DNA from: JBFMAI01 sp964462635 | GTDB lineage: Bacteria > Planctomycetota > Phycisphaerae > UBA1845 > Fen-1342 | NCBI GenBank assembly: GCA_964462635.1 | Contig: CAYWYJ010000034.1 | Location: forward strand, 1 to 33,581 | Length of the DNA: 33,581 nucleotides | Direction: 5' to 3' | In this document: in pieces, positions 1-6,391 of the stretch | Numbering within the stretch: position 1 is the stretch's first letter | How the letters are laid out: every line of letters begins with the position of its first letter | The notes under the pieces: model-generated | The model's input: only the letters and a program-made list of their open reading frames with translations | The model's database searches: none | Told to the model about the DNA's origin: nothing | Position numbers and translations under genes: made by a program

Positions 1-59
1 TCCTTGGCTTGGCGCCGCAGGTGATCCAGGTTCGGCCGGTTGGAGAGGTTCTTCTTCAC
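1..59 (-). CDS. N-terminal fragment of a probable ankyrin-repeat-type protein (partial)
   Basis: Reading leftwards, a GTG codon at 59-57 opens a frame that runs off the window edge after 19 residues. The peptide contains RPNLDHLRRQAK, which resembles the N-terminal helix I know from many bacterial ankyrin-repeat proteins (RPNLEHLRRQAK-type). A GGAG ribosome binding site lies 7 bases upstream of the GTG, which supports this start. The ankyrin repeats themselves would lie outside the window, so the family call rests on one short motif. Nothing can be said about partners or regulation. Confidence 0.45.
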   Translation of the reverse strand, partial: MKKNLSNRPNLDHLRRQAK

Positions 60-827
60 GGCAGTTCTCCATGCATTCGCCCGGATCCGCAACAGGCGGC
101 ACGAAGAACGTGCGCTGACGATCAACCTGTATCAGCGTGCGCAATGTCGCGCCCACCGCACCGCAAGGCACTGCCCTGCGCCTGCGGCAAGGCGGATGTT
201 CGCCGTACGAGCCGCGGCGCGGATTCGCGCACGCTGACACAGATGTTCCCTGAAGGTGAGTTAAACTCTTCCCGCGGATCCGGGGGCGCCCTTCGAGCCG
301 TTGGGGATTCTAGCTTGAAGTGGTTCGAAAGCAAAGTCGTGAGCGGCTGTTTCATAACGCTCTCACCAGCCTGGGTTTCCGTGCTGCTCCGGCTGCTGAC
401 CATTGGATTTATCAACATCCCGAAATACCGCGAACTGCCGCTCCGACGAACCTACTCACAATCCAACACAAGGTGGCCGGAGCAATAGCGGCGGCGGCCG
501 TGGAGCGCTGGCCGCTGACCCCCTGTGCTGCTTCGTCGCGACCTTGCTGGATGCCCGTGGCCAGGCTCCACAGCAGTTCCCGGCTCCCGCCGCCGTGAGT
601 TCCCGGACCTCGGCGACGGGGGTCGATTCTGGTCCTCGGACCTTGCTCCAACCATAAATAGTCTGAAGCCTTCCCTGTTGGAGGGACTGCGCCCGCGGCT
701 CCGCGCGGGGGATTGCGAGCCGGCCGCGGGCGACGGTCCATCCCAATACGAATACTCGCTGTCCATGCGGCGCGGCCCGTCAGCCACTGACGCGTCGGGT
801 GCCGCGATTGGTCAAGGCAGGTGGAAG
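60..827. other. Divergent intergenic region without a supported gene
   Basis: About 770 bases separate the partial minus-strand gene from the C10 peptidase start. Open frames here overlap one another on both strands and show no recognisable motif. One dispersed palindromic repeat lies at 141-196. The frame of the peptidase stays open upstream as far as 525, but that extension has no signal peptide or family resemblance and is probably not translated. I could not identify a convincing -35/-10 pair for either neighbour. Confidence 0.5.
141..196 (+). repeat. Dispersed palindromic repeat, copy 1 (pair with 33523-33578)
   Basis: These 56 bases match 33523-33578 at 49 of 56 positions by hand alignment, in the same orientation. 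The core is a short inverted repeat (CCGCAAGGC then GCCCTGCG, imperfect in this copy) followed by CTGCGGCAAGGCGGA. It is intergenic and behaves like a REP-type element. Its two copies lie close to the two ends of the window. Confidence 0.7.
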
Positions 828-3800
828 ATGCAAGCGCACAGGCTTCGCGCGGGGCGCCACGCGGGGATCGTGGCGGTCCTGTTCCTGGCGGGATCGGCTG
901 TGCTGCCCGCACGGGCCGATGTGGTGGACGCCTACGATGCCGCCGACGCCGTGCGCGGCTGGCTGGCGCGCGATGACCAGCCGCTGGGGGCGCCGCTGGG
1001 CTGTGAGGTCGCCGGCGTGGTGGCCTATGCGTACCCGGGTGAGCCGCCCGTGTACTACATCGTGAATCTCGCGCCGTCGGGCTTCGTCGTGGTGGCGGCG
1101 GACGACCAGGTGGAGCCGATCATCGCGTTCGTGCCGCGGGGCACGTTCGACCCCGCGCTGAGCAACCCGCTCGGGGCCCTGGTCAACAGCGACCTGGTGA
1201 GCCGTGTCGACGCCGCCCGCTGGGACGGTGCGCTGGAGTTCTCGGTCGATGACAACGGCGACCTGCTTCAGTACGCGCCGGAAAAGTGGGCGGAGCTGCT
1301 GTTCGAGTACGGCGACCCGCCGGACGGGGGGCTGGCGTCTGTTTCGGACGTTCGCGTGGCGCCGCTGCTGCAAAGCGAGTGGAGCCAGGACATCGCGTAC
1401 TACCAGGGACCGACGTGCTACAACTACTACACGCCCAGCAACTACGTCTGCGGCTGCGTGGCCACGGCGATGGCCCAGTTCATGCGGTTCTGGCAGCACC
1501 CCGCGGCGCCGACAACGACCGGCCCGTTCACGATCTACGTCAACGGGACCCCGCAGTCCCGGTCGCTGCGGGGCGGCGACGGCAACGGCGGCAATTACGA
1601 CTGGGGGAACATGGTCCTGCTCCCCGAGAGCCTGTGCCCGCCTCCGTACGGCAGTGGGCCGGGGATCACCGTGGCCGAGCGCCAGGCGATCGGCGCGCTG
1701 TGCCATGACGCCGGCGTGTCGGTCAACATGAACTACGCGGCCGGCGGGTCGGGGACGGACACGCTGAAGGCGGCGGATGCGTTCACGAGCGCGTTCGGGT
1801 ACGCCAACGCCGTCAAAGGGCGGCGGGCGGACCTGGGCAACATCGGCACGCCGCTGAACGACATGGTCAATCCCAACCTCGACGCGGGCTACCCGGTCGT
1901 GCTGGGCATCACCGGGTCGGGGGGCGGACACGCGATCGTCTGTGACGGGTACGGCTACCACAGCTCGACGCTGTACCACCATCTGAACATGGGCTGGAGC
2001 GGCAGCTACAACGCCTGGTACGCGCTGCCGACGATCGAGACGTTCGTGACGTTCACCTCCGTGTACAAGTGCGTCTACAACGTCTATGTCACCGGCAGCG
2101 GCGAGATCATCAGCGGCCGAGTGGTGGACGGCGGCGGCCAGCCGATCGCCGGGGCCCTCGTGACGGCGACGCGCACCGGCGGCGGGGTCTACACGGACAC
2201 GACCGACGCCAACGGCGTCTACGCGCTCGCCAAGGTTCCCGCCGGCTCGTCGTACACGGTGAGCGTCACCAAGAACGGCCACGCCTTCACCAACCAGAAC
2301 GTCAGCACCGGGACCTCGACGCCGAACTCGACCACGGTGGGCAACCGCTGGGCCGTGAACTTCACCGGCGCGACGCCCGGCACGCCCGCGGTCATGCTCG
2401 CGCCGCCCGATCAGTCCCAGCTCGGCGGCTCCGCCGTCGATTTCGCGTGGGACGCCGGCACGAACGTGACGGGGTACCGGCTGGCGATCGGCACGACGCC
2501 GGGGGCGGCGGACATCCGCAACCTCGATTGCGGGACCAACCAGTCGGTCCGCGTCACCGCGCTGCCCCTGGGCGGGGGCCGCGTCTATGTCCGCCTCTCG
2601 TCGCGGATCAACGGCGTCTGGGAGTACAACGACTACTGGTACACGACCTTCGACGGCAGCGGCGTGAAGGCCGAGCTCACCGCGCCGGCCGATCCGCAAC
2701 TCACGTCCACGGTGGTCGAGTTCACCTGGACCCCCGGCACGGGCATAACCTACTACGCGCTGTGGGTCGGCAGTCAGCCCGGCGGCAAGGAGTACTTCAG
2801 CCGCACCATCCGCTCTACCCTGTCCCAGGTCGTCACCACGCTGCCCAACGATGGCAGTCCCGTGTATGTGCGGCTGTTCTCCTACGTCAACACCGACTGG
2901 GTCTGGAACGACTACGCCTTCACGGCGTTCAACGGCGAGCTGGTGCCGGCGGCCATCACGTCGCCGCCCGATCAGTCCACGCTGACCGGTCCCGCGGTGA
3001 CGCTCGAGTGGGACGCGGGCGTCGGCGTCACGCAATACTGGCTGCGGGTCGGCAGTTCCGCCGGCGCGGCGGACTATCTCGACCGCGATTGCGGCACGTC
3101 CCAGACGTGGCAGGTGAAGAACCTCCCCGTGGACGGCCGCCGCGTGTACGTTCGCCTGCTGTCACTCATCAACGGGGTGTGGGAGCACAATGACTACTGG
3201 TACACGGCCTTCGACGTCAGCGGCTTGAAGGCCGCGCTGACCGCCCCGGTCGATCCGCAACTGGCGTCGTCAGTGGTCCAGTTCGCGTGGACGGCCGGCA
3301 CCGGCGTCACGGACTACGCGCTGTACATCGGCAGCACCGTCGGCGGGGCCGACTACTTCAGTCGGATTCTCAGCGGTCAGAGCTGCCTCGTCACGGGCCT
3401 GCCCACCGACGGAAGCCCGGTCTACGTGCGGCTGTCTTCCCGCCTCGCCGGCGTCTGGGCGTGGAACGACTACACGTTCACCGCGTTCAACGGCAGCCTC
3501 ACCCCGGCCGCCATTACGTCGCCGCCGGACCAGTCCACGCTGGCCGGTTCGTCGGTCACGCTGGAATGGGACGCGGGCGTGGGCGTCACGCAGTACTGGC
3601 TGCGCGTGGGCAGCTCGGTCGGGGCCGCGGACTACCTCGACCGCAACTGCGGCACGTACCGGACCTGGCAGGTCGTGAATCTGCCGCTGAACGGCACGCG
3701 CATCTACGTCCGCCTGCTGTCCTTCATCAATGGCGTCTGGCAGCACAACGACTACTGGTACACGGCGCACAGCGCGGCCGGGCTGCAGGCGGTCCTCACC

Positions 3801-4058
3801 GATCCGGCGGGGCCGATGCTGCCCGGCGCCACGGCCGAGTTCCGGTGGACGGCGGGAACGGGTGTGACCTATTACGCGCTTTGGGTCGGCAGTCGGCCGG
3901 GCGGCAAGGAGTACTTCAGTCGCACGATGCGCACGAGTCTAGCCCAGGTCGTGACCACGTTGCCCACCAACGGCAGCACGGTCTACGTCCGCCTCTTCTC
4001 GCAAATTGGCGGGATCTGGTACTACGACGACTACACCTACACCGCCGCCGGAGGATAA
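828..4058 (+). CDS. Secreted C10-family (streptopain-like) cysteine peptidase with C-terminal repeats
   Basis: Predicted 1076-residue exported protease. The start at 828 is chosen because it begins a signal peptide (MQAHRLRAGRHAG then a hydrophobic stretch ending ARA); the frame is open further upstream but without features. Residues about 30-130 resemble the Spi_C10 prodomain (YYIVNLAPSGFVVVAADDQ). The peptidase domain has the nucleophile Cys210 in CGCVATAMAQ and His368 in GGGHAIVCDGYG, followed by the family's NMGWSG segment. Residues about 424-514 look like a carboxypeptidase-regulatory-like beta domain (SGRVVDGGGQPIAGA). Residues 521-1076 are six repeats of about 92 residues alternating between two types. 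By family knowledge it would cleave protein outside the cytoplasm after removal of the prodomain; the repeats probably serve surface binding or spacing. It stands alone, with no operon partner. Confidence 0.88.
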   Translation: MQAHRLRAGRHAGIVAVLFLAGSAVLPARADVVDAYDAADAVRGWLARDDQPLGAPLGCEVAGVVAYAYPGEPPVYYIVNLAPSGFVVVAADDQVEPIIAFVPRGTFDPALSNPLGALVNSDLVSRVDAARWDGALEFSVDDNGDLLQYAPEKWAELLFEYGDPPDGGLASVSDVRVAPLLQSEWSQDIAYYQGPTCYNYYTPSNYVCGCVATAMAQFMRFWQHPAAPTTTGPFTIYVNGTPQSRSLRGGDGNGGNYDWGNMVLLPESLCPPPYGSGPGITVAERQAIGALCHDAGVSVNMNYAAGGSGTDTLKAADAFTSAFGYANAVKGRRADLGNIGTPLNDMVNPNLDAGYPVVLGITGSGGGHAIVCDGYGYHSSTLYHHLNMGWSGSYNAWYALPTIETFVTFTSVYKCVYNVYVTGSGEIISGRVVDGGGQPIAGALVTATRTGGGVYTDTTDANGVYALAKVPAGSSYTVSVTKNGHAFTNQNVSTGTSTPNSTTVGNRWAVNFTGATPGTPAVMLAPPDQSQLGGSAVDFAWDAGTNVTGYRLAIGTTPGAADIRNLDCGTNQSVRVTALPLGGGRVYVRLSSRINGVWEYNDYWYTTFDGSGVKAELTAPADPQLTSTVVEFTWTPGTGITYYALWVGSQPGGKEYFSRTIRSTLSQVVTTLPNDGSPVYVRLFSYVNTDWVWNDYAFTAFNGELVPAAITSPPDQSTLTGPAVTLEWDAGVGVTQYWLRVGSSAGAADYLDRDCGTSQTWQVKNLPVDGRRVYVRLLSLINGVWEHNDYWYTAFDVSGLKAALTAPVDPQLASSVVQFAWTAGTGVTDYALYIGSTVGGADYFSRILSGQSCLVTGLPTDGSPVYVRLSSRLAGVWAWNDYTFTAFNGSLTPAAITSPPDQSTLAGSSVTLEWDAGVGVTQYWLRVGSSVGAADYLDRNCGTYRTWQVVNLPLNGTRIYVRLLSFINGVWQHNDYWYTAHSAAGLQAVLTDPAGPMLPGATAEFRWTAGTGVTYYALWVGSRPGGKEYFSRTMRTSLAQVVTTLPTNGSTVYVRLFSQIGGIWYYDDYTYTAAGG
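2388..4055 (+). repeat. Six tandem protein-coding repeats in an A-B-A-B-A-B order
   Basis: Repeat units are 2388-2669, 2670-2948, 2949-3230, 3231-3506, 3507-3788 and 3789-4055, each 267-282 bases. Type A units (1, 3, 5) carry PPDQS at the start, a Cys in DCGT/NCGT and HNDYWYT or YNDYWYT near the end. Type B units (2, 4, 6) have a PAxP or PVDP start and EYFSR or DYFSR. Units 3 and 5 are nearly identical, and so are large parts of 2 and 6, so the duplicating block was probably the A-B pair of about 186 residues. All units share VYVRLxS and a GxxVTxYxLxxGS core. Confidence 0.85.
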
Positions 4059-4073
4059 GAGCGCTTATCAGAA

Positions 4074-4093
4074 CCCCGCACGCGAGCGTGGGG
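4074..4093 (+). terminator. Possible hairpin terminator behind the C10 peptidase
   Basis: Sixteen bases after the stop codon, CCCCGCACGC and GCGTGGGG can pair as a GC-rich hairpin with a GA loop and one bulged G. There is no T tract on the plus strand, so it may be a weak or bidirectional terminator, or just a palindromic repeat. It lies between two convergent genes. Confidence 0.3.
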
Positions 4094-4152
4094 CCGGCCG
4101 TCCCGCCACTCGTGTGCCGGGTTCTGTTGGGGGCTGTGTTGGTGATCCGCCA

Positions 4153-4186
4153 CTCCCCTCCCTTCCAGGGAGAGGTTCGGGGAGGG
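4153..4186. repeat. Dispersed GC-rich repeat of the CTCCC...GGGAG type
   Basis: CTCCCCTCCCTTCC is followed directly by AGGGAGAGG and then GGGGAGGG, giving an imperfect inverted repeat. Sequences of this general form are scattered through intergenic regions of many GC-rich genomes. It lies in the 325-base convergent spacer 4059-4383, which holds no supported gene. Confidence 0.45.
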
Positions 4187-4288
4187 TCCATCTCCCGCCC
4201 CCCCGTCGGCCTCTGCGTACTCCTGATGATCGGATTCTCTGCGGTGCGACAAGATTCTCCGGCGGCCAACGGCCGGTACGGAGCCCGG

Positions 4289-4314
4289 TCGCCACAGGCG
4301 ACTCGCTGTGGCGA
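4289..4314. repeat. Perfect 9-bp inverted repeat (TCGCCACAG / CTGTGGCGA)
   Basis: TCGCCACAG at 4289-4297 and CTGTGGCGA at 4306-4314 form a perfect stem with an 8-base loop. A related TCGCCACAGCGA-like motif occurs near 23280 next to another palindrome. It probably belongs to the same dispersed intergenic repeat population; there is no T tract to make it a clear terminator. Confidence 0.5.
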
Positions 4315-4383
4315 GCCGCTACGCTTGGTTGCGGCGAAAGACCGCGCTGTGCTCAATCGTCGGTCGCTCGATCGGCGTGTTGC

Positions 4384-5136
4384 TCAGGGGGCCCCCGTCG
4401 GCGCGCAGGGCTGACGGTCGGGCGTGGGAGCAGCGGGCCGCGGCGCGGCGTGCGGGACGGCTCGGGGGCCGAATTGGCCCGGATCGGGGACGAAGTGCGA
4501 GTGCCCGGGGCCGAAGGCGCTGGCCGGGACGCCGCTGACCGTCGCCCCGGGCGGCACATCGTGGATGACCACGGCGCCCGGTTCGACGCAGGCCCCGCGC
4601 CCGACGCGGCGCCCCGGGATCACCGAGGCCCCGATGCCCACGATGGCCAGGTCTTCAACCTCCACACCGCCCGCCAGCCGCACCGCCGGGTGCAGGAACA
4701 CGCCTTGGCCGATCACGTTGTCATGCTCGGCAATGACGCCCGCGGACAGCACGCTGTGCGGGCCGATGCGGGCATGGACGCACACCGTGGCGCGCGGTCC
4801 GATGACGACGTGCTCGGCGATCTGAGCGGATAGTGACAGGCTGGCCAGTGGGTGGATGGCGCTGACCAGGCGCATTCCGTGCGCGACCAGGTTCTCCGCC
4901 AGCGCCACGCGCGTTGAGTTGTCTCCCACCGCGACGATCGCCCGCTCTATGCCCTCCTGCCGCAGCGCCTCCACTTGCTCCAACCCGCCGCGCACGAGCA
5001 ACCCGTTGGCCACCTGACCGTGTTTGGCCGGGTCGGAATCGAGGTAGGCGACCGGCCGGTAACGGCCGGCGGTCAGGAGGATGTCCTGAACCAGGCTGCC
5101 CAGGCCCCCGGCACCATAGATCACCACATCGACCAT
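4384..5136 (-). CDS. PglD/NeuD-like sugar O- or N-acyltransferase
   Basis: Predicted 250-residue cytoplasmic acyltransferase. Residues 1-80 form a Rossmann-like PglD N-terminal domain (VVIYGAGGLGSLVQDIL, then AYLDSDP). Residues about 85-210 are a left-handed beta-helix of hexapeptide repeats ending in the typical GVPAS. His138 in the AEHDNVI segment aligns with the catalytic base of PglD-type enzymes. Family members transfer acetyl groups from acetyl-CoA to nucleotide-sugar amines or to sialic acids; the substrate here cannot be read from sequence. The last 40 or so residues are a Pro/Ala-rich tail beyond the usual family end. No glycan operon surrounds it, although a glycosyltransferase lies 5 kb away on the same strand. 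Alternative: a serine acetyltransferase-like enzyme, less likely given the N-terminal domain. Confidence 0.85.
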   Translation of the reverse strand: MVDVVIYGAGGLGSLVQDILLTAGRYRPVAYLDSDPAKHGQVANGLLVRGGLEQVEALRQEGIERAIVAVGDNSTRVALAENLVAHGMRLVSAIHPLASLSLSAQIAEHVVIGPRATVCVHARIGPHSVLSAGVIAEHDNVIGQGVFLHPAVRLAGGVEVEDLAIVGIGASVIPGRRVGRGACVEPGAVVIHDVPPGATVSGVPASAFGPGHSHFVPDPGQFGPRAVPHAAPRPAAPTPDRQPCAPTGAP

Positions 5137-5276
5137 GCGCTGCCCTGCCGGCCAACCCTATCGGCGGTTTCGCCCTTCGTACTCGGTCGTCGGATGCCGA
5201 TCGCGCAGGTAGGATACGTGGCACCCGTCGGCGTGCGTTGGCCCGGCGTCCGACGAGCCGCAAGAGGAGTGCAGCG

Positions 5277-5825
5277 ATGGTGCGATGGGTGACGGCCGCA
5301 TTCGTGGCGGCCCTGTTGTGGGAGCCGCAAGACCAACCCGGTAAATCGGCGGAGCCGCCGGGCAGCGAACCGTCGGCGACGACGCGCCCGGCCGACGCCG
5401 GCAGTACGCTGAAGGCGCCGGCGCAAGCGGATATTCTGCGCCAGCTCTTGGGCCGCGAAGAGCGTCCCATGCCCATTCGGCCGCTGGACTTCTCGGCCCA
5501 GCCCGCCGGGGGCGTGGTGGCGGCGGGAGTCGATGCGGAGGGGCAGCCGCTGCTGCTCGAGGGCACGTTCGTGGTGGAGCGCCCCGGGCGGCTGGTGCGC
5601 GAAGGCGGGCGGGCCCGGTTTGTTTTTCACGTGGACGGGGCCGGGAAATCGCCGCGGACGATCGAAATCCTGGAGAACCAGCTTCTTGAGGCGATGGAGC
5701 GGGAGGCGGAAGCCGGATTCAGCGATTTCATCGTCTCCGGCGAGATCACGCGCTACCGCGATCGTAACTACTTGATAATAAGAAAGATACTGCGTCGTGT
5801 CGATCATGGGAATCTGAGTCCGTGA
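5277..5825 (+). CDS. Exported protein of unknown function (planctomycete-type small beta protein)
   Basis: Predicted 182 residues. The ATG at 5277 is preceded by GAGGAG with 7 bases spacing, a strong ribosome binding site. The first 13-15 residues are hydrophobic and could be a signal peptide or a short anchor, followed by a Pro/Ser/Thr linker to about residue 45. The C-terminal half reads as beta-rich: LEGTFVVERPGRLVREGG, then RFVFHVDG, a helix around LENQLLEAMEREAE, and FIVSGEITRYRDRNYLII. I recall similar unassigned proteins in planctomycetes, but I know no function. The gene stands alone and diverges from the acyltransferase upstream. Confidence 0.75.
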   Translation: MVRWVTAAFVAALLWEPQDQPGKSAEPPGSEPSATTRPADAGSTLKAPAQADILRQLLGREERPMPIRPLDFSAQPAGGVVAAGVDAEGQPLLLEGTFVVERPGRLVREGGRARFVFHVDGAGKSPRTIEILENQLLEAMEREAEAGFSDFIVSGEITRYRDRNYLIIRKILRRVDHGNLSP

Positions 5826-6391
5826 CGGGGATCGGGATTCGGAATCTGCGGCGGCGCGGGAAAATGGATAATTAAAGCTGAGGTTTCCGCAAGCTGTTAG
5901 CCCTACGGGTAGTTGTAATGCGCAGTTTGGAACCCAATATTCGTCTGTTTCGTGAATACGACGTTGCCTGTAACCGGGCAAGTGACGCCAGCCTGATAAC
6001 ATTGGTAAACATTTCAGTTCTCAGTCCAGTAATCTGTGGTATCATCTCTTGCGTGGTTAGATAAGCTGCGCTAGTGCAGGTCGGCTTACCTATCTCAGCA
6101 ACCGGCAGCCCTTGAGTCGTGTGGATCCCGGTCGGCACGGCCGCTCACGGACGAGCTGCGAACGACCGCAGCGCATCGGCTCGGCACGGATGCTCGGCCG
6201 ATGCAACCTGTTACCCGGCAGGTGCCCCCTACGCCGCGTGCGACAGGGCGACTGACAGATGCGACGTCCTCAGGCCATCAACATGGATAGCGACAACCCA
6301 ATCCGCGCTTGATGGCCCCCTCGCTCGAAACCCAACCCCCCCCTGTGGACGTCTGTCTGGGTCGCCCTTTCTTTTTTGCGCCGGTCGGCGG
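5826..6391. other. Intergenic region with a low-GC block
   Basis: No supported gene. Bases 5881-6120 have 119 G or C of 240 by hand count, about 50%, against roughly 70% in the surrounding genes. Frames on the minus strand (for example 5872-6138) stay open here but I do not recognise any product. I see no tRNA or clear terminator. The right part, 6120-6391, returns to high GC. The block may be a remnant of a mobile element, a structured RNA, or an ordinary AT-rich spacer. Confidence 0.4.

Noticed and set aside
525..827. Upstream extension of the C10 peptidase frame to 525
   Set aside because: It would place about 100 featureless residues before a good signal peptide; the ATG at 828 fits better.
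780..3035. A 751-codon open frame on the minus strand opposite the C10 peptidase
   Set aside because: Arg/Val/Gly/His-rich composition with no domain; it is the expected open shadow of a GC-rich gene on the other strand.
5872..6138. An 88-codon minus-strand gene in the low-GC block
   Set aside because: No ribosome binding site, no recognised family and a basic, low-information product; kept only as part of the low-GC finding.
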